64,000 bases of DNA, taken from NCBI GenBank assembly GCA_036873135.1, contig JAPTYO010000004.1:40581105-40645104 (forward strand), written 5' to 3'. The stretch comes from Clarkia xantiana subsp. parviflora (Eukaryota > Streptophyta > Magnoliopsida > Myrtales > Onagraceae). Each line of letters begins with the position of its first letter. Positions within the stretch are counted from its first letter, which is position 1. The notes under the pieces are model-generated. The model was not told where the DNA came from and did no database searches. It was given only the letters and a program-made list of their open reading frames with translations. Of the stretch, positions 12,530-21,879 are shown piece after piece. The translations under genes were made by a program, and so were the position numbers.

Positions 12530-13319
12530 ACAGGTCGGGTTCCCCGAAGAGGAAGGGAACGGTCACCTGGCATGAGCATATAAAGGTAATAGAAAAAGCT
12601 GAGATACAATCGGGTTTATAATCCTTCTAAACAAATAGAGTCAAGAAACGGCAAGCCGATCCTTGACTCGGGGGAAATTGATGGATATACACCCGATTGG
12701 ACCTCACTAAGGCTTAAACACGGTCGCCCCGTCGACCTCGAGCACTTGGTCACGAGAAACATACACAACATGACCGGTTGGAAGGCAACCGGACTCGTCA
12801 GGTTGCATAAGCAACCAAACATGTCCGATTGCAGAGCAACTGGACTTGTCCTGGTTGCATAGCAACCGGACGGGTCCGGACGCGACGTTTCCGGACCCGT
12901 CCGGTGTCCTACGGGGCCGACGCTCCCGTTACGACCCCTCTACCCCCAGACACTACTGTCCGGGGTACCCGCGTATATTGAATTTCTCCTTTATCTCTGT
13001 GCGGGCCCCACCCAAAAATGTGGGCCCCTCTGGTGCCTGGTTCAAAAACTCTATAAATAGGGGCCTAGGTCCTTCATTCTCAAGACAATCTCGGATTGAG
13101 ACACCGGAGCTCTGACTTCTCTCTACTTTATCTCTCTAGAATTATGTTCTTACTTTGGCATCAGAGAGGGTTCGCCAGAGACACCCCCCCCCTCTCTGGC
13201 ACTACCCTTTGTGCAGGTCCGCTAGGCATGGAGTTGGATCGACCATAACCCGAAGATCAGAGGAACGTGACTCGACGTAAGGCCGCCAAGATCGGACCCC
13301 GGATGAGCAAGTTCCAACA
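12530..13319 (+). repeat. LTR-like promoter segment, plus strand (3' part of a long LTR)
   Basis: A TATA box (CTATAAATAG, 13051-13060) is followed by a pyrimidine-rich leader, the phrase GGCATCAGAGAGGGTTCGCC and a C-rich tract ahead of TTTGTGCAGGTC, an arrangement often seen in R/U5 of plant Tat-type Gypsy LTRs. The segment ends GTTCCAACA at 13319, and Copia leader sequence resumes immediately after. A five-hairpin array lies upstream of the TATA box. No PBS follows, so this would be a solo or terminal LTR. The 5' boundary is unknown. Confidence 0.5.
12774..12900 (+). repeat. Five tandem hairpins (~26 bp units) upstream of the LTR TATA box
   Basis: Stems are CCGGTTG/CAACCGG (12774-12792), GGTTGC/GCAACC (12801-12816), TTGC/GCAA (12829-12839), GGTTGC/GCAACC extended by a G-T and a C-G pair (12851-12869) and ACGGGTCCGGA/TCCGGACCCGT (12870-12900, 11 perfect pairs). 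Units are joined by a GGACKYGT-like linker. Confidence 0.8.
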
Positions 13320-14440
13320 AATATCTCTTACCCTATTTAAATATTTAGATATATTGATAGTTATATATATTTCTATATATTAGTGTGAATCTATCCTATT
13401 ATTTCCAAGTATAGATATATTGTTACCTAGTTTAAAAATTAAAATATGGCAAACAATATATCTAATTGTTCCGGCCGAATAAATCAATCTTGGTGCCTAA
13501 GAAATTAAAAATTCTACCTTGTAATTCATTAGGGTTTTCGGCCAAGAACATGAAATTAGAAACAAGTTGTCAAGTTTCAAGATCTAATTTTACTAAGATC
13601 AACAATCCAATGTATGATTTTGATAAAAAAAAAAAAAAAAAAACTCGTTTTTCTTGAAGATCATGAACATCAATTTTACCAAGAACATCATGAAAATTTT
13701 GGATTCACCAACAACCCAACAATTAGAAAGATTCGAAAAATTTTAAAATTTTCTTTTAAAAATTTCGGATCAAAATTTCAAACTTTCAAGAACACCAATT
13801 TATCAAAATCATGAACTCCTAACACAGGCTCTAATACCACTGTTAGATTATAGGGAGTAATCACTACGGACACTAAAACAAGGTACATGCTAGTAATCGT
13901 AATTACGCAGCGGAAGAATCACACATACCTTTAGCACAGTCTGTAGACCCAAGATCTTGCTGAGGGAGTTCGCAGCTCTCCGGTCGGCACCCGTAGAGGT
14001 TCTTGTTAGAGAAGCCCTACGTGGTATAGTCTCCACAGCAAAGCCTCTGATCGACTCTTCGGCAGGGACAAATCTCTGTAGTGTTTGCTAGAAAGCAAAT
14101 TGGCACACCTTTGGTGGTGGCAAGGAGTTCGGCCGAACCTATGTGTTATGGGGAGGTGGGTTTTCTCTCTAAAACACTCTAATGAGGGAATGAGGATTAG
14201 CCCTAATAATCCCCTAACACCACATATATATAGGAGGAGTAAAGTGGACAAAAGTCCACTTTACCCACTCCAAATATTCGGCCGGCCACTTTGTATGGGG
14301 AGGCCCAATTTTGGGCCTCTCATGTCAATTGGGATCTGGATCTAGTCTAATTACCCTAATGTGACATTTAGCCAAGTTCCTTTAGGTAAACTATACATAT
14401 TATGGGCTACCAATTAGGCGCCCATCACCATATGCTAACA
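13320..14440 (-). mobile_element. Copia element C remnant: leader, PBS and 5' LTR
   Basis: On the minus strand a 600-bp LTR (13841-14440) begins TGTTAGCATATGG and ends TAATCTAACA. It is followed by a PBS with one change (TGGTATTAGAGC, 13828-13839) and about 500 bp of the AT-rich leader known from elements A and B. At 13320 the leader is cut off by the LTR-like segment on its left, so gag and pol are missing here. The LTR has a TATA box (about 14224-14233), an 11-bp-stem hairpin upstream of it (14239-14264) and a GTTCGGCCGAAC palindrome near 14130. An A-tract lies at about 13625-13643. Confidence 0.8.
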
Positions 14441-15640
14441 TTACTGCATGGTGTAGTTTTTCTTCCAGACTTAGAATATTTCTAGAAGCTCGGATTTGCT
14501 GTTTCAATGAAACAGCGTGTAAAGTTGCCCCCGTTGTGAATTATATGAAGAATTGTATCCAACTTGGTTTTCCATTCCAATCTTGGAATGATTTTAGAAA
14601 ATCATGCTTGTTGTTTCAATGAGACAGCGTGTAATTCTCTCTAGACTTAGAATAATTCTGGAAACTCATATTTGTTGTTTCAATGAGACAGAGTGTGAAG
14701 TTGCCCCCGTTGCCACTGGCGAGGCATGATGCATAGTGTAATTCTTTCCAGACTTAGAATAATTCTGGAAACCCATATTTGCTGTTCCAATGAGACAACT
14801 TTTGATTGTGCTCCCTCCTGGTGTGAACCAAGGCATGGGTCTTTTTGAAGCTATAGTGTTACTTGTTGTAGTTGAGTAGCTTGTAGCCTTTTGTATGGTT
14901 CTTTCGTCATCGTATGATATGGTACTTGCAAGGCAGTTATTCGTATATGTACGTTGCTATACCGCGCACAATGTGGGGTTAGCATATTTTGAATTTCTGT
15001 TTGGTTGCACCATGTATAAAATGTGGTGTAAGAACTTGTTGTTGCTTTTATTTCTCAAAACACACATTGTTGTACTGCCTGGGTTTAGCACATGTTTGAT
15101 TTTTGTGTATTTCTCAAATTTTTCCGTTGCATCTCTACTTGTTGTATCCAAGTGTTGTGTTAGGCAAGATTGTATCTTGCGACTTGCTTTTTCGTGAAAA
15201 ACTTTGTCTGGCTTATGTTCCAGTGCAAGTCTAATGTGCTAGTTGAATTACTATTCGCTTTGGATTCGGTTATACCTCTACCTAGTTCTTGATCCAGCGT
15301 AAGGTTTGTGCGCTAGCTGGTGCTAATCCAGTCTACGCTTATAAAAACCTCTATCTGGTTTATGTTCCACCATAGGGCCAACGCTAGCTGGTTTATTCCA
15401 GTCTAGGTTGTTCTTGAACCCTTGGTTGGTGTATGTTCTAGCGCAGGGCCAACACACTAGTTGGGATGAACTCCAGTCTAGGGTTGTGAGTTTAACCCCC
15501 ACCCAGTTTCGAGGCTAGAATAGGGGCCAACACACTAGCAGGTTTGACCTCCTCCTAGGGTTGTTCATGAACCCCTACCCGGTTTATGTTCCGGCGTAGA
15601 GGCCAAACAACAGCTGGTGGGAACTCCAGACTGATTGTTG
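14441..15640. repeat. Two consecutive degenerate tandem-repeat blocks
   Basis: Block 1 (14460-14810) repeats the phrases CCAGACTTAGAATAATTCTGG and TGTTTCAATGAGACAGCGTGT three to four times with self-complementary parts. TTTCCAG/CTGGAAA lies at 14745-14771, CATTCC/GGAATG at 14573-14590, GATTTT/AAAATC at 14590-14603 and GCTGTTTC/GAAACAGC at 14498-14516. Block 2 (about 15230-15640) repeats a unit of 85-90 bp containing GTTTATGTTCC, AGGGCCAAC, CTAGCTGG and CCAGTCTAGGGTTG. No coding gene is evident. Confidence 0.65.
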
Positions 15641-17690
15641 TAGCCACTGCTAGGGACAAAGTCCAGCCACAGGGCGAGTGCTTTCTTATCGTTGGTACAT
15701 TTTTTTTGGGGTCTTTCTTTTTATAATGTTGTTCACCAAGCCAGGACGTTTTGCGACTTTTCGGTTGATGGGACGTCCCCCATGATCTGCAAAACATGCT
15801 TGAATTGACTCAAGATATTTGTTAGTTAAAACATGTTATGGAGTTATGCATCTCCTTGTAGGGGACTCCCTTTTCTTATATTGTCGTTTTGGACTAAAAT
15901 TGCAATATGACTGGATCAGACTATTCGCGACTAGTCTGGTCCGTTCAGATTGGGTCTTGCTTCGATTTGATCAGACTATCCGAACTTGATATTTAGTTCA
16001 AGTAGTCTGTTCTATTCTAATTCATGTTTCTTATAGAGATATTACCTTTTACCTGGTGTACCTGTTTGGAGTTTTGTATGTTACTTGGTTTTCCCCAAGT
16101 ATGGAGTTCGCGATGTGAGGGCCATTCTTGTTATCGTATGCGAAGAGCGAATCCATTTGGATGGTTGGAACTGTTTCTCTCCTTTGTGACTTTCTTCGGA
16201 AAGTCTGTCTACTTGTGCGAGTTAGAGCGTGGAGCTCTTGTCCTCATGATGTCTCCCCAATTGCTTGGTGGTGAACCCGTTCGAGTACACTTGATGAGTG
16301 GTGGTTCACTTTCCTGTTTCTTGTTTGGTTGCCATTCGAAATTTTGGCTCCCCGATCTTTCTTTTTTGCTTGAGTATGCCTGCTTGCTTAGGATTGATAG
16401 GCGTCTCCTATTGCACTTGTTGCTTTTATATGCGTGTTTGGTGACGATCGTTTTTGTATGCAGTCTTGTTTCTTCACCTTTCTTCTTTCGAACCTGTATT
16501 TGAGGAAGACTTTTAATTTCCCTTCCTTTTTCCCTTGCACTAGGTGATGGTGTCCTAGATTGGAAGTCTACTACGTTGTTTGGTAGTGGCCGCCCTGTGG
16601 GGGTACTTGTTGAATTTGATGTTTTTTTGCATTTCTCTATGCCTTAGAATATTCTGAGGCTTTTAGGGAATGTCATCCTGGTTTTGATCTTCCTATTTCC
16701 AACTTCTTTTCTTAGCACCTGAAAATTAAGAAAACGAGCATTTTTCGATGGGGTGACGGAGGTCGCCTTTACGTCTTGGTGGATGGGTGCGGCTAACGCG
16801 TGGGTCGATTTCGAATCCTTTTCCTCGTGTTGTTACTCCTTCTTGATTAGGCCAACGACCTTTAATACCCCTGGCGGTAGGTATATCTCCATTTCATTGA
16901 TTTGTTTGTTCCACGTTTGGCTGTTATTCCTTGGATGTGTTTGTTTCTTCAACCAGGAGTTGGTCTGTGTCTTCTTGTAATGATGGTGGGTTGCTATTTG
17001 GTTGCTGCCCCCCTTTTGTTTGTTTTTCCTTAGACTTTTTCAATGAGATTCTAAGGGTATTTGCCTTCTTCTTGGAAGTGAAAATCTTCTCTTGAATATC
17101 TTTCACGAGGGTTTGTCTCCGAAGTTGTTGTCTGGAACTCGTTCGTGAGTATTGACTTGGTTGTCTTCTTTTGGTAGTGACTATTTACTAAAAGTGAGTA
17201 TTTTGTTGAATGTACTTTCTGTTGATGACGAATTTGGTCGATTTTGATGTTTAGTTGGCGATGATTTCCGTTGCGATGACGTTTTCGCCGGGGGTAGGCA
17301 GTACTGGCGGGCGGAACTTAGCTTTCCAGCGGGAATAGCTGGCGCGTCTACGGTCGTATCACTTCGTTGATGTTCTTTGTTATGTCGTAGTGCTTCGAAA
17401 CCTCACTCCTTCGTACATATCGATTGAACTTTGTTTCTTTTGTAATGACTTCTTCTTGACGCCTTCACGCATATGGTGTTGGCACTTTTCCTCATGACGA
17501 GTGTATAGTTTTGTTCCTGTTTTCCTTTCGCGTATTTGTATGATTATCATGTTGTGGTTGAACACCGTTTTTTTCCTTTATCTTGGACGTGCATGTCATA
17601 ACGCTTGTTCGTACTGAACCTGTTATTGGTACTCACATATTTTCGCATGTTTACGCAAGTAGTGTGTCATACCTTTGGCATGTCATTTAT
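15641..17690. other. Unrecognised region, probably decayed LTR-element body
   Basis: Both strands were read without recognising a domain. The longest open stretch (16024-16503, plus) is Leu/Cys/Phe-rich with no motif, and the others are short. G/T-rich composition on the plus strand and its position between repeats and a Gypsy fossil suggest untranslated or rearranged retroelement sequence. Confidence 0.3.
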
Positions 17691-18536
17691 TTGGCATGCT
17701 TTGCTTAGTTGGAAGCAGCAGTGGCCTGCCGAGCAGCAGCTTGTGTTTGTTCAGCGTTAGCGGTGGCTTGCTGAGTGGTTACATGTGTTTGCTGATTTGT
17801 AGTGGAGGTTTGTTGGGTGGTAGCATATCTTCTTGCATGTCACGTAGACGGGAACTTTAGGGTGTTAACCCAAAATTTGTCCAAGTGTTGGCGTTGGTTG
17901 CTGCCAGTACTTCTCTTGCTGCCAGTTATTCCTTTGTGAACTAGAATATGTCTTTCCACCCTCGCGTTTTTTTGTACCTGTTGATTGATGTTGTTTTTAA
18001 CTTGGATGCATATGTTTCTTGGAACATATGTTCCATATCCAACATATATCCTGCCAGTGCTGGGGGAAGCTCCTTACGAGTGTGTTGGGCGCGATGGCCT
18101 GCTGTGCGTGTGTCGGTTATAGAATGGTGTGTCATAGGATGGAACTCCGTATGACGATCCTGCAAAGGGCACTCTATATGTTGGGATTCTGTATCGGAAT
18201 CCCAGTGGGGACATTCCGTATAGGAAGATGTGCGATACTCCATGTTGCTGTCTTCTTGTTTCTCTTCCCAGCTGTTGGCCAACTTTGTGGTGTAGACCAC
18301 GTTGACGACGTGTCACCGAGGAGTTGGGTTGGTGCTGTCTGGTTATTCGGCTGCTGTGCCGCAACTGGGAATTCTTCCTCTGGTGGGTTTACTTGCCCTA
18401 GAACTTGTTTGTTTTCCACCTGTGTAGACTTCACCTGTGGGCGTGTTTGCTGTCTCGTAGGAAGCGTTTGTCCAGTGCTGGGGTTTGTTGTGCTGGGGCT
18501 TGTTGTGCTGGGGCGATTACCTGCTCCTGTACTTGT
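17691..18536 (-). pseudogene. Scrambled low-complexity coding remnants (Gln/Thr-rich, Tyr/Pro/Gly-rich)
   Basis: On the minus strand 17700-17840 reads as a Gln/Thr/Ala-rich peptide (TTQQTSTTNQQTHVTTQQAT). 18074-18364 reads Arg/Gln-rich then Tyr/Pro/Gly-rich, and 18460-18540 reads a QAPAQQTPA repeat. Such segments are common in gag of Tat-type Gypsy elements, but here they lie downstream of RT, the wrong order, so the copy is rearranged. Frames are broken throughout and the assignment is tentative. Confidence 0.35.
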
Positions 18537-19080
18537 TCATTTTTCATCCTTGTAGTTTCCGTTTGGTTTCTTTATCAACACAGGGTTTGCGACCCATGTT
18601 TTGTAGTTATTCACTTTTATGAAACCTGCCAGCAGTTTCCCCACGTCTTCTTGTATTGTCACCTTCTTGTTTCCACCTATTGATCTTACTTTTGTGTTAT
18701 AGCTCGTTTGCCTGAGTCTAACCTGTGTGATATCACATCCTTGCTTATTCCTGGCATATTGCTTGGGGATCAAGCGAATATGTCCTTGAACTCTTTTAGC
18801 AGTGCAGTCAGCGTTGCTGCTTCCTCCTGTGGTAGTGCTGCTTCCTCCTAGGGCTTCTCCTACACCTGTGTCGGTTGGGAACTTCATCTTCTGGCGCGTT
18901 GCGAATGGAATCATCCCGTACCTGTTTATGGTTGTAAGCCCTAGTATTCCATTGTACCCCTTTAGTTTTTCGACTATAAGGAATGTTATTGGAATGTGGA
19001 GCTGGTTGTCTCCTTTTGGTGAACTAGATTTCGTCGTCCAGTTTCTGTGTGTTGGGCAGCTTTTGGATTGCTGCCTTATC
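18537..19080 (-). pseudogene. Gypsy (Tat-like) protease-RT junction fragment
   Basis: On the minus strand 19000-18890 reads IPITFLIVEKLKGYNGILG and continues to GLTTINRYG, matching the end of the protease domain of the Gypsy element at 41.5 kb. It runs on into MKFPTDTGVGE, the same opening as that element's pol. Further on, VTIQEDVGKLLAGFIK and TWVANPVLIKKPNG match the start of RT (residues about 130-165 of the 41.5 kb pol). The match stops at about 18545, where sequence jumps to an unrelated Gln-rich stretch. Where the 41.5 kb element has an amber stop between protease and RT, this fossil has a glutamine codon. Confidence 0.8.
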
Positions 19081-19200
19081 TAATTCACCTGCATACTCCT
19101 ACCGTCCTCTTGATGATTCTCCTCATGATCCTAGTCCTCTGTGATTACCTGTATTTCTAACATTTTCTCGTGGTTGCGATGGCTTTTTGTTCGAGTCAGA

Positions 19201-19939
19201 CAAACGGCGCCATTGTTCGGACACGCTTCCAATCAGTTCGGTTTTGCGTGAACTAAAAGGTCGATACCCGACAGAATTGTGATGATCCTCATGGACCTGT
19301 ATGGATGTTTCTCCTATAATACCGTCCTTAGCTTCAAGATAGTTCTTCTTCCTCGTAAACCTATAAAGACGTCTCGCTGGATATCCGTTTCCCAACTTCG
19401 AGTTCGAGTCCTTTTCCACGTCCACCTGCAAAAGGGGCTACCGAGCAAAGAGGGGGGGAGGGATGCTCGGTGAGCCCACTCCGATGCCTAAATGAGAATT
19501 TGATAGAGAGAGAAAATGTCTAGAGAGAAGCTAGAGCAAATTCAACTTGGCAACTAGTTTGAAATGAATGGCCAAGGGTCATATTTATAGGACTCTTGGG
19601 TCATTAGTTTGCTAATTGCAGTATTAATCTGTTAATCATGCATTAATTAAGATAAAGCGAAATTAGGCCTTACTACGCATCAGAGGAGTTGGTAATGTTT
19701 TTGGGGAGTTCGGGAACAGCGTGGCCCGGAGGGAGGCCCTCCGGGCCGGAAAAATGTTCGGTTAGGGGGTGTCCCTAGCGGAACTTGTTCTTTTGGCCGG
19801 GCAATTTAACTTCGCCCGGCCTTTTGTTGGTGGATTTTTCTGGTTTTGAGGTTTTCCAAGTTTCGGTTTAGAACCGTCTTTGGGTCCGTGCGGTAATTAA
19901 GTCGGGTCAAAGCGGGTCAATGTGGGTGTATATCCATCA
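19201..19939 (-). repeat. 5' LTR and PBS of the Gypsy fossil
   Basis: The minus strand shows an LTR of about 726 bp (19214-19939) starting TGATGGATATACACC and ending GTGTCCGAACA, followed by a PBS beginning TGGCGCCGTTTG (about 19201-19213). The LTR at 43689-44426 has the same TGATGG start, the same PBS type and a shared CCGATGCYTAAATGAGAAT phrase (19479-19497), so both belong to one superfamily lineage. Only about 120 bp separate PBS from protease, so gag has been deleted. Confidence 0.75.
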
Positions 19940-20169
19940 ATAAGTGTGTGTACATTTTTTATTAACAAACTAGAACATAAATATTCAGAAAACACCTGAA
20001 ATTAAATACTCAAAACAAACACACGAAATAAAACAATGTTGTTTAATAATTTAAAGTAAAAAGCAAACCGAGTCTTGGCCAAAAAAAAAAGAAAGCAAAC
20101 AGAGTTCCTGTATCTTGCAAAATGCATAATACTAAAACTAGACACTTCATGTAAACGTCTTCGGCATCA
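19940..20169. other. Intergenic, AT-rich
   Basis: Sequence between the Gypsy LTR and a possible host gene; nothing recognised apart from A-rich runs. Confidence 0.4.
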
Positions 20170-20634
20170 TTAATCATTACCACCACCACTAGTAGCAGCT
20201 CGGGTATCGCTATAAAACTCGGTGTAGAAGTCGGTCTCATCAACAATTCTTGCCATGTTTTCCCCAAATGCACCTTAAAAAGAATAACAAATCTGTAAAC
20301 ATGTAGGGGCCACTACACTAATAATATCTACTTATGAACTGCCTCCATCTCGAGGCCATAGCTGAAATTCTCCCAACCCCTTGCTGTGAAGATATATGCC
20401 TTCTGTTAGAATCTTCAACAACTGAAGGAAACATTCCACCTGTTCCATTGTAGGTGCAGTATCTATTTCCACTGGGAGTTTGACCAGTTCAATTTTTGCA
20501 GAGTATATAGCCTTGTGTAATGCTTCTTGATAAAACCTATCCTCCACAGTCTCTTCCGCTACTGTAACTGCCGAATGATGCAATGAGATGGTAACCGGAT
20601 TCAAGTTTAATTCTTCATGGTATATTATTCTCAA
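20170..20634 (-). CDS. Possible 3' exons of an unrecognised host gene
   Basis: Two open segments on the minus strand look like normal, non-repetitive protein. The first, 20634 to about 20340, contains VAEETVEDRFYQEALHKAIY, MEQVECFLQLLKIL and LGEFQLWPRDGG. The second, 20273-20170, reads AFGENMARIVDETDFYTEFY and ends at a TAA (20172-20170) after a Gly/Asn/Asp tail. A good acceptor (TTTTTAAG) precedes 20273; the donor near 20340 is weak. Codon use is unlike the surrounding retroelements and there are no internal stops. I do not recognise the family. Upstream exons were not found: the minus-strand upstream side is a tandem repeat and (CT)n tract, so this may be a truncated gene. Confidence 0.35.
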
Positions 20635-20807
20635 GTAAATTCATTTACATTATAATGAATTTTTCCCGTAAGACCATCAAGAGAGGGGAATGTATCATTG
20701 TTACCTCAGTTTAGGTTATTGCCCCAAATTTAAAATTAGGGTTTCATATTTGGGTAATATCCTCATATTTCGAGATTAGGGTTTCAGAATTGAGGCAATA
20801 ACTCTGG

Positions 20808-21085
20808 TGAGCGTAGTGACGGCTGGCGATGGGATCGAGCCAACAACGAGCGATAGAGCTTGGCGACGAGATTGAGCCGACCGGAGATGGGATTAGAGCC
20901 GACCGACGAAGCTTGGCGACGGGATTAAGCCGACGAGTGACGAGATTGGAGTCGACCGACAAAGCTTGGCGACGGGATCGAGCCGACCGACGACGGGACT
21001 AGACATGCGACGAGATTAGACATGCGACGGGATGCGATCGACCGTGGTAGCTCGAATTTGTCTCTCTCTCTCTCTCTCTCTCTGA
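20808..21085. repeat. ~51-bp tandem repeat and (CT)n microsatellite
   Basis: The unit beginning GCTTGGCGACGRGATTRAGCC starts at about 20858, 20908 and 20960, with partial units on either side rich in GAGCCGACCGACGA. A (CT)n run follows at 21060-21082. It could be 5' leader sequence of the minus-strand gene fragment at 20170-20634. Confidence 0.65.
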
Positions 21086-21879
21086 TTCTGTAGCAACTGA
21101 AGAATGGAAGAGGGTGAGGCATGAGCAATGTTGAGGAAGAGAGCAAATTAATTTTTTTTGCTTCCAGGGGTATTTTCATCTTTTCAGTTCAACATGTGAA
21201 GGGCATACTATATATAAGGGCATTTCATTTAATATCAGGTCACAGACAAACACGTGACCACTTACTGTTTAACTTAACAATAAAAACAGACGGAGACACC
21301 AAATTTCAATAAACATGGAACTTCAGGCACTGAATTTTACACCAAATTTCAAAGATATACAAATTTCAGACAGTTTATTGATTATTAACTCCATCAAATA
21401 TCTTAATACATATTTGTCAAAATGTTTTTTTAGTACCTAAAAAGACTTTTAACTGCCCCTAGAACAAGCATGTTGTAGAATGTGAGTCGTTGGTTTGGTG
21501 GCGAGGTCCCAAAAGGCGTGGCGTAGTCAAGCTGGATGAAACTCTTTCCAACGTCAAAAGAAGAAACCGAGGCATTGTTTGGCCACAGAGAAATCAATCA
21601 TCAAACTAAAAATATGTCATTTCTGGCAGAAACCATAGTTACATGCATGACTAACAACAGATGTTGTGCTGTGGAAACACTTACTCTACAAGCAATTTTT
21701 GTTTATCTATGGACCCACACACATCACGAACCCATAGACAATCCAACATATGAAAGTAAATCTAATCTACTACCTACACCACCTTAGTGCACCTGGAGTT
21801 TGCACCAACGCTGAAACACTTCTGGAGTTGTAGAGATCATAAAACCCTCTTTTTTGCAGCCACCGTGTATAAAGAAAGC
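21086..21879. other. Intergenic region including the likely COBRA-like 3' UTR
   Basis: No coding domain was seen. Because the COBRA-like gene ends at 21880 on the minus strand, its 3' UTR should occupy part of 21500-21879. Confidence 0.4.

Noticed and set aside
16024..16503. 159-aa plus-strand open frame
   Set aside because: Leu/Cys/Phe-rich, no motif, no splice signals, in decayed retroelement DNA.
20043..20273. 76-aa Val/Leu-rich minus-strand frame
   Set aside because: The alternative frame (AFGENMARIVDE...) has more protein-like composition and a sensible stop, so this one was taken as its shadow.
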